From JASHVB01 sp963762885 (GTDB taxonomy: Bacteria; Pseudomonadota; Alphaproteobacteria; Acetobacterales; Acetobacteraceae): DNA of 64,000 bases. The stretch's first letter is position 1. Every line of letters begins with the position of its first letter. The notes below the pieces were generated by a model. The model was not told where the DNA came from, searched no databases, and was given only the letters and a program-made list of their open reading frames with translations. The stretch covers positions 1-64,000 of the forward strand of contig CAVXNH010000053.1 in assembly GCA_963762885.1 (NCBI GenBank). Direction: 5' to 3'. A program made the position numbers and the translations under genes. Of the stretch, positions 18,628 through 27,434 are shown piece after piece.

Positions 18628-20508
18628 ATAGGGGTAGGGAGCGCCGGTTGTCCCGGCACCCCCTCCCTCCGAACCGGACGTGCAGATCTCCCGCATCCGG
18701 CTCTCCGGTCGGTGGTCTTACCTGCAAGAGGACTGGCGAACCGTCTCATAGGCCATCTGCAAGCTGAACAGCCCATGATCGGCAAAGAAGCGATTGGGCC
18801 AGCGTGTCTGATCCGCACCTCTTGTGTCGGCAATCCCCTTCAGCTTCTGCTGCTTGCGCAGCAGGCTCCGCAGCCGGCGGCGTATCCAGCCGTCCAGCGT
18901 GCCAAAGGTCCGCTCGCGGCTGTGCTGGAAGTAGCCGAACCAGCCCCGCAGCGTCGGATTGAGACCGTCGATCACCATTTCAAGGCTACGTCCCGTCGTC
19001 CGCTTGGTCTTCGCACGGATGGTATCCTTGAACTTCGCCAGGCTCTTCTCACGCGGCCATTTCTGACCCGCTTCGAAGCGATACCCCAGAAAGTCAAAGC
19101 CATCGGTTTGTGCGTCCACCAGCCGGGTCTTGACCGGGTGCAGGGTCAGTCCGGCAGATGCCGTCCAGTCTTTCACCGCGTCCAATGCCGCAGCAGCGTC
19201 TTCCGGGGTTCGGCACAACACCACGAAGTCGTCCGCATAACGCACCATCTCGTAGCCCTTCTCCGCCATCAGATGATCAAGCGGATCGAGATAGATATTG
19301 CTCAACAGCGGACTGATCACCGCGCCTTGCGGCGTGCCGTGTTCGGGCGTCCATTGCTGGCCGCCTTCCAGCACCTGCTGACCGAGGAATGCCTCAACCA
19401 GCGCAAGCACACGGCGATCCGACACCTTGTTGGCGACCAGCGCCAGCAATCGGTCCTTCGGGATCGTGTCGAAGTAACTCTTGAGGTCGGCATCCACGAC
19501 ATGCACGTATCCGGCCTTGAGCAGTTCATCCACCCGTCGCAGGGCATCTTTGCAGCCAAGGTTGGGACGGAAGCCGTAGCTCTGGGCGGCGAAGTCCCGC
19601 TCGAAGATCGGTTCCAGCAGCATGCGCAATGCCGTCTGCACCACGCGGTCCTGCACCGTCGGTATTCCCAACGGCCGTTTCTCCTGGCTTCCCGGTTTCG
19701 GGATGTAGTGCCGTCGGATCGCCTGCGGCCGATAAGTCCCGGTGCGCAGGTTCTCGCTCAGGCGAGCCAGGTTCATCTCCAGGTTCGCCGCGTAGTCCTC
19801 GATGCTGACATGATCCACCCCGGCCGCCCCCTGGTTGGCTTTCACCGCGGCAAACGCCGCTTCCAGCGTGGCGATAGGGTAGAGCTTGTCGATCAGGCTG
19901 TACCATTTCCCTCCTGTGACCCCCTTTTCGAGGGTCGCCAGCATCCGCTTCGTCCAGATCGGCGGTTCCGCCTTGGGCCGTTGCGGGCCTGCGTCTCCGG
20001 CACGTTTACCCGCGGATTGCTCCATCGGGACTGCCACCGGTGTCTCTCCGTCTGTTCCGGACATCGCGTCTCCACCTTCCTGCACCCCTTCGCTCCGCCG
20101 GCATTACCCGGCTTCAGCGCTACTATGGGTGCTGTGACTCCTGCGCGGTGTTGGTGGCTTTTCTATCACTGGCGCACCGAACCCTGCTGCCGCACAGGTC
20201 TCTCCGCTTCACCTGCCCTGCCTTCGAAGCTCTCTGTCTCCAACCACCTTGCCGCTCCCAACGATCGCTTTGGTACCGACCCTCAGCGTCGCAGGCTTCC
20301 CGCTTGCGCGGGTCTGGGTTTCGCCCTTCCACCGGAGGCTCGCCAGACGGCCCGGCCGAATCGAGTTCGTGTTCCTACGGATTGCTTCTTCGCCTCCAGT
20401 TGCTCTCCACCCCACCTTGCGATGACGCAGTTACCTTCAGCTTCAGGCTTGGTCGGTAGGCCCAGGACGGACTTGCACCCTCCTGACAAGGCACGCTTGC
20501 GGACGCAC
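18628..20508 (-). mobile_element. Group II intron (ribozyme plus maturase/reverse transcriptase)
   Basis: Read on the minus strand, the intron starts GTGCG at 20508 and has GGAGGGTGCAAGTCC near the 5' end. It contains a maturase gene and a catalytic domain V at 18703-18671 (GAGCCGGATGC ... CGTCCGGTTC, 33 nt). A domain VI hairpin with a candidate bulged branch-point A in CCCTACCCCTAT precedes the 3' end near 18628. Both ends agree with group II consensus (GUGYG ... AY). The intron begins one nucleotide after a 9-bp hairpin in the upstream exon, a target preference described for class C introns. The exact 3' end is an inference from the branch-point spacing. Confidence 0.88.
18718..20064 (-). 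CDS. ltrA: Group II intron-encoded reverse transcriptase/maturase
   Basis: This encodes 448 residues from the ATG at 20064, which has AAGGTGGAG about 5 nt upstream; an earlier Met at 20085 is possible. RT motifs are clear: RPLGIPTVQDRVVQTAL, QSYGFRPNLGCKDAL, TPQGAVISPLLSNIYLD, and the catalytic YADDFVVLCRT. A maturase (X) domain follows (LNPTLRGWFGYF; IRRRLRSLLRKQQK) with a WPNRFFADHGLFSL end. No H-N-H endonuclease zinc motif is seen after it. It promotes splicing and mobility of its host intron. Confidence 0.95.
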   Translation of the reverse strand: MSGTDGETPVAVPMEQSAGKRAGDAGPQRPKAEPPIWTKRMLATLEKGVTGGKWYSLIDKLYPIATLEAAFAAVKANQGAAGVDHVSIEDYAANLEMNLARLSENLRTGTYRPQAIRRHYIPKPGSQEKRPLGIPTVQDRVVQTALRMLLEPIFERDFAAQSYGFRPNLGCKDALRRVDELLKAGYVHVVDADLKSYFDTIPKDRLLALVANKVSDRRVLALVEAFLGQQVLEGGQQWTPEHGTPQGAVISPLLSNIYLDPLDHLMAEKGYEMVRYADDFVVLCRTPEDAAAALDAVKDWTASAGLTLHPVKTRLVDAQTDGFDFLGYRFEAGQKWPREKSLAKFKDTIRAKTKRTTGRSLEMVIDGLNPTLRGWFGYFQHSRERTFGTLDGWIRRRLRSLLRKQQKLKGIADTRGADQTRWPNRFFADHGLFSLQMAYETVRQSSCR

Positions 20509-20509
20509 G

Positions 20510-20531
20510 ATGGCCGGCCTGCGCCGGCCAT
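20510..20531 (-). repeat. 9-bp hairpin immediately upstream of the intron insertion site
   Basis: A perfect stem ATGGCCGGC / GCCGGCCAT with a 4-nt loop ends one base before the intron 5' end on the minus strand. It resembles the stem of a transcription terminator without a clear U-tract. It probably served as the recognition structure for intron insertion. Confidence 0.8.
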
Positions 20532-20594
20532 GACACAGGTCCCGTCACACGGTATCCTCACCCAGGCCCGGCACATCGGACGGAGAATTACACA

Positions 20595-21853
20595 ATGGAC
20601 ATCAGCCCCGCCGCGCCGGCCACGACGCACGACACCCGCCTCGACCGCCTCGCGGAGATTGCTGTGCGGGTCGGGCTCGGCGGCTTCCAGCCCGGCCAGG
20701 AACTGCTGATGACCGCACCGCTGGAAGCGCTGCCGTTGGCGCGGCGCATCACAGCGCACGCCTATCGCGCCGGCGCATCGCTGGTCACCACGATGCTGGC
20801 AGACGACGAAGCCACGCTGCTGCGCTATCGCCTCGCCTCCGACGATAGTTTCGACAAGGCCGCCGGCTGGCTGTACGACGGTATGGCCGTTGCCTTCCGC
20901 GGTGGCGCCGCCCGCCTGGCGATCGTCGGCGAAGATCCCAACCTGCTTTCCGCGCGCAGACCCGGCGAAAGTCGCGCGTGCCAACCACGCCCGGTCGCTC
21001 GCGTATCGCCCAGCGCTGGAACTCATCACCGACACGGTCGATCAATTGGTCGATCGTCGCCAGCGCAACACCCGCCTGGGCAAAAGCCATGTTCCCGGAC
21101 CTGCCGGCAGCCGACGCGCTCGCGCAACTCTGGGAAGCGATCTTCGCAACGTCGCGTGTCGATGCCGAGGATCCGATCGCTGCCTGGGCCGCGCACAACG
21201 CCACGCTGATGGCGCGCCGGAAATTGCTCAACGCCAAGCGCTACGCTGCGCTGCATTTCCGTGGCCCCGGCACCGATCTGCACGTCGGGCTTGCCGATCA
21301 GCACGAGTGGATGGGCGGCCTCAGCACGGCGCGCAACGGCATCACCGGCAACCCGAACATCCCGACCGAGGAGGTGTTCACCACGCCGCATTGCCGGCGC
21401 GTCGAGGGTATCGTCGCCAGCACCAAACCCCTGTCGCACCAGGGCACGCTGATCCAGGACATCGCGGTCCGATTCGAGGGCGGCAGCATCGTGCAAGCCT
21501 CGGCGCGCACGGGACAGGACGTGTTGCAGCGGATGATATCGACGGATGAAGGGGCACGCCGCCTCGGCGAGGTCGCGCTGGTGCCGGCATCGTCACCGAT
21601 CGCACGCAGCGGATTGCTGTTTTATAACACGTTGTTCGATGAGAATGCGGCGTGCCACATCGCGCTGGGGCAATCCTACAGCCGGTGCTTCACCGATCGC
21701 GGCAAGGCGGGCGCCGAGGCGTTGGCGGAGCGCGGAGCCAATCGCAGCCTGATCCATGTCGATTGGATGATCGGCTCGCCGCAGGTTGACGTTGACGGCA
21801 TCGCCGCCGACGGCACCGCCGATCCGCTGCTGCGCGGCGGCGAATTCGTGTAG
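20595..21853 (+). pseudogene. M29-family aminopeptidase, twice frameshifted
   Basis: The combined frames give about 419 residues of a thermophilic-type (AmpS/M29) metalloaminopeptidase. Frame one (20595 to about 20960) has GQELLMTAPLEALPLARRI and ends at VGEDPNLLSA. A +1 shift leads to a short piece (DPAKVARANHARSLAYRPAL). A second shift near 21030 leads to the main catalytic part: INWSIVASATPAWAKAMFP, LHFRGPGTDLHVGL, NPNIPTEEVFTTPH and NTLFDENAACHIALG, which carry Glu, His and Asp metal ligands. All conserved blocks are intact apart from the two single-base shifts, so this may be a very young pseudogene or two sequence errors. The full start is at ATG 20595. Confidence 0.85.
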
Positions 21854-21956
21854 GTGTGCTCACGGGTGAAATAGTTGTGACGCGGGCTTTGGCGGTTGCG
21901 CGGCGTCGGTGTGTCGCTAGGCTTCGGCACATCGCTGTCACAGATGAGGATTCGCC

Positions 21957-22481
21957 ATGCGTCCCAACATACTGAGCGTCCTGCTCGCCGCCGCGTCGCT
22001 GGCGGCTTGTTCGCAGGGCGATTCTGGCGTGAACACAGGCGCGGGCGGCGCCAACGGGGCGTATGGCGCCGGTGGTGCGAACGGTCCCGGCGGCGCGGGG
22101 GGCTATGGCAGCGGCAACGCGATACCGGGCAGCGAAGAGGATCTGGTGCAGACGGTGGGCGATCGCGTCTTCTTCGCCACCGATCAAAGCACGTTGAGCG
22201 ACGATGCCCGCGCCACGCTCGACAAACAGGCCGGCTGGTTGCAGCGCTATCCGACCGTACGCGTCGTCATCGCCGGCAACTGCGACGAACGCGGGACCGA
22301 GGAGTACAACATCGCATTGGGCCAGCGGCGCGCCAATGCGGATCGCGAATACCTTGTCGCACATGGAATCGATCCGGGGCGCTTGCAGTTGATCAGCTAC
22401 GGGAAGAACCGGCCGACCGATCCGGCATCGACCCCGGAAGCCTGGGCGAAGAACCGCAACGCCATCACCATGGTGCAGTAG
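21957..22481 (+). CDS. pal: Peptidoglycan-associated lipoprotein Pal (OmpA-like)
   Basis: A 174-residue outer-membrane lipoprotein. The signal peptide ends at lipobox LAAC (Cys18). A Gly/Ala/Asn-rich linker follows (residues 25-52), then the OmpA/Pal peptidoglycan-binding domain with VFFATDQSTLSDDARATLD, GNCDERGTEEYNIALGQRRA and the closing NRPTDPASTPEAWAKNRNA. Pal anchors the outer membrane to the wall in the Tol-Pal complex. The tolQRAB genes are not adjacent, so this is either a detached pal or a second Pal-like paralogue. The glycine-rich linker is unusually long. Confidence 0.92.
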   Translation: MRPNILSVLLAAASLAACSQGDSGVNTGAGGANGAYGAGGANGPGGAGGYGSGNAIPGSEEDLVQTVGDRVFFATDQSTLSDDARATLDKQAGWLQRYPTVRVVIAGNCDERGTEEYNIALGQRRANADREYLVAHGIDPGRLQLISYGKNRPTDPASTPEAWAKNRNAITMVQ

Positions 22482-22612
22482 GTTTGCTGAGTACCCTCTC
22501 CTGCCGCGCGGGAGAGGCCCGGTGAAGACGGTACGTGCATGATCAATGACGTTCACAGTCTACTCTCGCTTAGACCGCGGCGACGCTCCCCAACGCGCAG
22601 CCAACTCACCCG

Positions 22613-23287
22613 ATGAGCCGGCTTGACGGACCGGGTATCGGCGATCTGTTCGCCGGCAATGCCTCGCGCAGCAATACCACCGAACCGTTGGCCGAGGGCG
22701 CCACATTGCTGCGAGGCTTTGTGGCCGACGACACGCAGCCATTGCTACGGGCGCTGCCACCGGTCCTGGCCGCGGCGCCATTCCGTCACATGATCACTCC
22801 GGGCGGACACACAATGTCCGTCGCGATGACCAATTGCGGCACGGTCGGCTGGATCACCGACCCGACCGGCTACCGCTACGGCCGGACCGATCCGGAGACC
22901 GCGCAGCCATGGCCGGCGATGCCGCCGCTGTTTCTGGACGTGGCGGCGCGCGCAGCCCTGGCGGGCGGCTTCACTGGGTTCGTCCCCGACGGGTGCCTGA
23001 TCAATCGCTACGAACCGGGTGCCAGGTTGACGCTGCACCAGGACCGCAACGAGCGCGACTTCGCGGCGCCGATCGTCTCGGTGTCGCTCGGTCTGCCGGC
23101 GGTGTTCCTGTTCGGGGGGCTGCGCCGCACCGATCGGCCTCGGCGCGTACGGTTGGAGAGCGGCGATGTGGTTGTCTGGGGTGGATCGTCGCGACTGGTG
23201 TTCCACGGCGTGGATAAGCTGGCGGACGGGGACGATGCGCTGACCGGGCGCTGCCGGATCAACCTGACGTTCCGCAAGGCGCTCTGA
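22613..23287 (+). CDS. alkB: AlkB-type DNA/RNA oxidative demethylase
   Basis: A 224-residue 2OG-Fe(II) dioxygenase. The metal triad is His142-x-Asp144 (LTLHQDRNE) and His198 (LVFHGVD). The 2OG-binding RxNxxxxR motif is RCRINLTFR near residues 213-221. The nucleotide lid is seen in MSVAMTNCGTVGWITDPTGYRY. AlkB repairs 1-methyladenine and 3-methylcytosine by oxidative demethylation. No ada gene is next to it, and it is followed by an AT-rich gap. Confidence 0.95.
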   Translation: MSRLDGPGIGDLFAGNASRSNTTEPLAEGATLLRGFVADDTQPLLRALPPVLAAAPFRHMITPGGHTMSVAMTNCGTVGWITDPTGYRYGRTDPETAQPWPAMPPLFLDVAARAALAGGFTGFVPDGCLINRYEPGARLTLHQDRNERDFAAPIVSVSLGLPAVFLFGGLRRTDRPRRVRLESGDVVVWGGSSRLVFHGVDKLADGDDALTGRCRINLTFRKAL

Positions 23288-23657
23288 TCGCGTCGCCTTA
23301 TCAAAGAACCGTGGGATTAAAAATCCGCCGGGGCGATTGTGACCGCGAGATGACGCGATTTGTCACGTCAGGATCACAAGTATTACGGCATTTCAGCAGA
23401 GCGCAATCCTTTATTGACGATTATTACATGAGAGCCGCGAATTTCCACGCGGCCGTAAGTTCGACGTTATACCGCCATTATTTCACGTTCCGGTAATGGA
23501 ATCACAGGAATCTTTTTGATATTTCTTGAAACTGTTGTCGGACATGAGGACAATTATTGGAAATATGACGCTCACATTCTAAGCGAATGCAGCATGCCGT
23601 GCATGGTTCTCTCGATCGCCGTCACTTCGGATGATCATTCAACCGGGAGAATCCGAT
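23288..23657. other. AT-rich intergenic region upstream of the RTX gene
   Basis: This 370-bp gap is much richer in A and T than its surroundings (for example around 23430-23540). A 61-codon frame at 23311-23496 exists but has no family features and I do not call it. The region probably contains the promoter and regulatory sites of the secreted RTX protein. The lower GC could also mark acquired DNA. Confidence 0.5.
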
Positions 23658-24941
23658 ATGCCGACGGTGACAGTGTTGGGCGCAGGTCGAGAAACGCTTA
23701 CCCTGACGTATGATAGTGCCAGCAATGCAAGCATAGCGGCGCGGATCGCTGCCGCAATAACCCACGACATCGAGACCGGCTCTGTGATACCGGTCAACGG
23801 CAGCAACGATCCCATCCAAGTGCCGCCGCCACTCCCGACTGGAAAATCCGGCGAATTCGTCCAGAAGCACGACGGTTTGTCTGTCATGCCTCGCGGTTAC
23901 AAGGATGTCGTTGTCACCGCGGGCTCCGCCACGGTGATCGGGTCCGGCGACACCGACGAAGCGATATTGTCGAGCGAAGGCAAGCTTACGTTTATAGCCA
24001 CCGGCGGATCCGGCACGGTGGTCGCCGGCGGTGCGGCGGGAGACCCGCCCGGCCCTGACGTCAGTCATGATCATGGCCACGGACGCAGCAACGCCGGTGG
24101 CGACCTCATTATTATCCCGGGGAGCGACGACGGCAATTGGGGCATCTACACCGGGGGCGGTAACGACACGATACTCGCGCTGGGTGGCGGCAAAGACACC
24201 ATCGGTGCGGGCGGCGGGCGTAACCGAATCGAACTCGGCAGCGGCAATGACAGTGTGCAGTCGACCGGTCGCGACACAATTTATACCGGCAGCGGCCACG
24301 ACACCATTGACGCAACCGGCGACGCAAATGACCGGGTTCTGGGTGGCACCGGGCACCTGATTTTCCTCGGCGGCGCCGGCACGGTCACGTTATTCGGCGG
24401 GGCCGGCAGCGACACCTTCGAAGGCGGCTCCGGCCGCGCCCTCGTCTACGGCGGCCAAGGGGGCAACAACAGCTTGCTCGGCGGCACCGGCACAGCGTCG
24501 CTGTTCGGCGGTGGCTCTGGCGATCACCTCTATGCGGAGGGTGACAAATCCCAGATGCTGGTGGCCGGTATCGGCAATGAAACGTTGTCGGCCTCGATGG
24601 CGTCGGGCGCCGACTCGCTGGTGGCCGGATCGGGCCGGGACTTGCTGATCGGCGGCAGCGGCAATGACACGTTCTTCGGCGGCACCGGGACTTCGACCAT
24701 GTTGGGCGGGTCGGGCCATGACATATTCAGCTTTACCAAAAGCCTGAATGGCGGCACCGATCTGGTTATGAACTTCACAAGCCTGGATAAGATCAATCTC
24801 GACGGTTACGGACCGCACGCGGTCAGGGACGCACTGAACAGCCAGACCTTCGCGAATGGTTCGGTGACCATCACACTCTCCGACAACACGCGTGTGACGT
24901 TCGCAGGGGTCAGCGAGCTTACGAAGGGCGATTTTACGTAG
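23658..24941 (+). CDS. RTX-type calcium-binding secreted protein
   Basis: The ATG at 23658 is preceded by GGGAGA. The 427-residue product lacks a Sec signal. It consists largely of Gly/Asp-rich nonapeptide-like repeats (GGGNDTILALGGG, GSGNDSVQSTGRD, GGSGNDTFFGGTG, GGSGHDIFSF), the parallel beta-roll that binds calcium. It ends with TDLVMNFTSLDKINLDGYG, the typical C-terminal block before a type I secretion signal. It is presumably exported by an ABC/HlyD/TolC system, not encoded here, to the surface or medium. No enzymatic domain precedes the repeats, so a structural or adhesive role is more likely than toxin activity. Confidence 0.85.
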   Translation: MPTVTVLGAGRETLTLTYDSASNASIAARIAAAITHDIETGSVIPVNGSNDPIQVPPPLPTGKSGEFVQKHDGLSVMPRGYKDVVVTAGSATVIGSGDTDEAILSSEGKLTFIATGGSGTVVAGGAAGDPPGPDVSHDHGHGRSNAGGDLIIIPGSDDGNWGIYTGGGNDTILALGGGKDTIGAGGGRNRIELGSGNDSVQSTGRDTIYTGSGHDTIDATGDANDRVLGGTGHLIFLGGAGTVTLFGGAGSDTFEGGSGRALVYGGQGGNNSLLGGTGTASLFGGGSGDHLYAEGDKSQMLVAGIGNETLSASMASGADSLVAGSGRDLLIGGSGNDTFFGGTGTSTMLGGSGHDIFSFTKSLNGGTDLVMNFTSLDKINLDGYGPHAVRDALNSQTFANGSVTITLSDNTRVTFAGVSELTKGDFT

Positions 24942-25109
24942 AGACGTGACGGGAAGGCTCCGAGGTCCGCCAGCGCCGCCATTGCTGGGCCTGACCCGAC
25001 CATCTATCGCGGCACCGTGCTGCATGGATGGCCGAGTTGAGCCCGGCCATGGCGGTTGGAGCGGTCAGTGCGGGCGGTCAATTGTTTTGCAGCTCGGAAT
25101 CCCCGGAGC

Positions 25110-26069
25110 TTACGCGACCTCGCCCAAATGACAGGCGACGCGGCGATCCGGCGCAATCTCCCGCAGCGCAGGCGCCTCGACAGCGCACCGGGCAATGGCA
25201 TACGGACACCGCGCCCGGAACGCGCAACCCGCGTCGTTTTGCGGCGGTTCGCTCAGGCTGCCGAGAATTGGCAATGGCGCCCGATCCTGATCGACCCGCG
25301 GCACCGGCACCGCTGCCAGCAACGCTCTCGTATAGGGGTGTTGTGGCGCGGCGATCAGCGCTGCGGTTGGCCCCTCCTCGACGATCCGACCGAGATACAT
25401 CACCACGGTGCGCTCGCACACGTAGCGGATCAGCGCCAGGTCATGACTGATATAGATCGCGGCGAGGCCAAGCTCGTCGCGCGCCGCGCGCAACAGGTTC
25501 AGGATGCCGGCGCGGACCGAGACATCCAGCATCGACACCGGCTCGTCGGCCACGATCAGCCGCGGCCCCGGCAGCAATGCGCGCGCCAGCACCACACGCT
25601 GCAACTGGCCCCCCGACAACTCGTGCGGCCGCCGGTCGAGCCAGGCGGCAGCCGGTAGCAGGCGCACGCGCTGCATCACGGCGTCGATCCGCGCCGCGTG
25701 TTCCTCGCGTGGGACACCGAAATTGTGCAAGGGCTCGGCCAGCGAGCGGCGAATGGTAAAGCGCGGGTTCAGCGCGTCGAACGGGTTCTGGAACACCAGT
25801 TGCGCGCGGGAGCGGTAACGCAGCAGCTCGGCCCCGTGGCGGTCCGTGATGTCGTCGCCAAGGAAGCGGATGCGGCCGGCGCTCGGCTCTTCCAGACGCA
25901 GCAGCAGGCGCGCGGTGGTGGTCTTGCCGCAGCCGGATTCGCCGACGATGCCAAGCGCCTCGCCGGCGTGGACCGCAAGGCTGACATCCTGCACGGCGTG
26001 CACCGTCCGGCCGCGCAGGCGGAACGTCTTGGCCAACGCCTCGCCGTCGATCACCGGGATGGGGATCAT
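25110..26069 (-). CDS. Oligopeptide/dipeptide ABC transporter ATP-binding protein (DppF/OppF type)
   Basis: This encodes 319 residues from ATG 26069, which overlaps the stop of the preceding ATPase (ATGA). Walker A is GESGCGKTT, the signature LSGGQ is in PHELSGGQLQRVVLARAL, Walker B is LIVADEPVSMLDV, and the switch His is in YISHDLALI. The C-terminal oligopeptide-type extension (QHPYTRALLAAVP, GCAFRARCPYAIARCAVEAP) has the Cys pattern of OppF/DppF. It energises uptake of the solute delivered by the binding protein of the same operon. Confidence 0.92.
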   Translation of the reverse strand: MIPIPVIDGEALAKTFRLRGRTVHAVQDVSLAVHAGEALGIVGESGCGKTTTARLLLRLEEPSAGRIRFLGDDITDRHGAELLRYRSRAQLVFQNPFDALNPRFTIRRSLAEPLHNFGVPREEHAARIDAVMQRVRLLPAAAWLDRRPHELSGGQLQRVVLARALLPGPRLIVADEPVSMLDVSVRAGILNLLRAARDELGLAAIYISHDLALIRYVCERTVVMYLGRIVEEGPTAALIAAPQHPYTRALLAAVPVPRVDQDRAPLPILGSLSEPPQNDAGCAFRARCPYAIARCAVEAPALREIAPDRRVACHLGEVA

Positions 26070-27085
26070 GGCATGACCACTTCTGGCGCCCAGGTTTCCG
26101 GTTGCGCAGCACGAACCCGCAGGTTGGGGGCGCTGGCGCTGCGCCAACAGGCAGCGACGTGGTCAGGCGCAACCGCTTGCAGCGGCGGCACAGCAGCGTG
26201 GCAGGTTGGCTCGGCGAACGGACAGCGCGCGGCGAAGCGGCAACCGGGTGGAGGGTGGAGCAGGGAGGGCGGCGCGCCCTCGATCGGCACCAGGGCGATG
26301 TGCGTGTCGCGCACGTCGGGGAAGGCGTGCGACAGACCCATCGTGTAGGGGTGGAACGGCGCTTCCAGCACCGCCGCAACGGGGCCGGCTTCGACGATCT
26401 GGCCGGCATACATCACCGCCACCCGATCGCAGGCATAGGCGACGACCGCCATGTCGTGGGTGACCAGGATCATCGCCAGGTTCAGCCGATGCTGGAGGTC
26501 GCGCAGCACGTCGAGCACCTGGCGCTGCACGATCACGTCGAGCGCGGTGACCGGCTCGTCGGCGATCACCAGAGCCGGCTCCAGCGCCAGCGCCAGAGCG
26601 ATCGAGGCGCGCTGGCGCATGCCGCCGCTGAATAGGTGCGGGAAGTCGGACAGGCAGCGTGGGTCGAGTCCGACCAGGCGCATCAGTTCCTGGGCGCGGG
26701 CCTGCGCGACGGAGCGGGTGAGGCCGCCGCGGTCACACAGCACCTCCAGCATTTGCGCACGCAGCCGCTGCACAGGATCAAGCGCGTTCATCGCGGTCTG
26801 CGGCACGAAGGACATGCGGCGCCAGCGCAGGGCCCGGCGTTGGCGTTCGGGCATGGTGGCGAGGTCGCGGCCTTCGAAGGCGATGCTGCCGCCGGCGATG
26901 CGGCCGGCGCCGGGCAGGACACCCATCAGGGCGCGAGCCAGGGTGGATTTGCCGCAGCCGCTCTCGCCTACCAGGCCAACGATGCTGCCGGAGGGGACAT
27001 CCAGGTCGGCGCCGTCCACTGCCCTCACCGTGCCGCCTTCGGTGGAGTAGTGGACCTGCAGGTTGCGCACGGATAGCAGCGTCAT
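26066..27085 (-). CDS. Oligopeptide/dipeptide ABC transporter ATP-binding protein (DppD/OppD type)
   Basis: A 339-residue ATPase starting at ATG 27085 (MTLLSVRNLQVHY). Walker A is GESGCGKST, the signature FSGGMRQRASIALAL, Walker B LVIADEPVTALDV, and the H-loop ILVTHDMAVVA. The C-terminal OppD extension has HPYTMGLSHAFPDV and a GCRFAARCPFAEPTCH Cys-rich motif. It pairs with the overlapping second ATPase. A 309-bp palindromic element separates it from the permease genes, which may affect operon expression. Confidence 0.92.
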   Translation of the reverse strand: MTLLSVRNLQVHYSTEGGTVRAVDGADLDVPSGSIVGLVGESGCGKSTLARALMGVLPGAGRIAGGSIAFEGRDLATMPERQRRALRWRRMSFVPQTAMNALDPVQRLRAQMLEVLCDRGGLTRSVAQARAQELMRLVGLDPRCLSDFPHLFSGGMRQRASIALALALEPALVIADEPVTALDVIVQRQVLDVLRDLQHRLNLAMILVTHDMAVVAYACDRVAVMYAGQIVEAGPVAAVLEAPFHPYTMGLSHAFPDVRDTHIALVPIEGAPPSLLHPPPGCRFAARCPFAEPTCHAAVPPLQAVAPDHVAACWRSASAPNLRVRAAQPETWAPEVVMP

Positions 27086-27106
27086 GCGGCGAGGCTGTTG
27101 CTTGAA

Positions 27107-27415
27107 CCGAAGCAAGGCCAGGGCTCTGCCCCCGGATCAAGTCCGGGGCAGGCTCTGGACCCGTCAGGGGGCTTTGCCCCCTGAACCCCCAGCAAAGGCT
27201 GAGCCTTTGCAATCCATCCGTTAAAGTGGTCTGACGGGAGGAGGGCTGGGCCGGCAATTCCGTCAGACCGGTCGGTCTGACGGAATTGCCGGCCCAGCCC
27301 TCCTCCCGTCAGACCACTCCAATTAAGGGGTTCCAAGGGCTCGGCCCTTGGCGGGGATCCAAGGGGCAGAGCCCCTTGGTGGGGTCCAGGAGCAAGGCCC
27401 CTGGCCTTGCTTCGG
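27107..27415. repeat. Compound palindromic element with a 45-bp perfect inverted repeat
   Basis: The core arms are 27225-27269 and 27274-27318, exact complements over 45 bp with a 4-bp centre; the left arm begins AGTGGTCTGACGGGAGG. Outer 17-bp arms, CCGAAGCAAGGCCAGGG (27107) and its complement (27399-27415), enclose the whole. Between them are CCCTTGG/CCAAGGG and GGGGCTCTGCCCC-type hairpins. The element is about 309 bp, carries no gene, and sits between two genes of one operon. It looks like a non-autonomous mobile or REP-derived element. No target duplication is obvious. Confidence 0.88.
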
Positions 27416-27434
27416 TCCAAGTGACGGCCTCGCC

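Noticed and set aside
18529..20709. 726-codon plus-strand open frame covering the group II intron
   Set aside because: It is antisense to a reverse transcriptase with all RT motifs and to the intron's catalytic RNA; it has no recognisable domain.
23311..23496. 61-codon frame in the AT-rich gap
   Set aside because: No family similarity, no clear ribosome-binding site, and length expected by chance.
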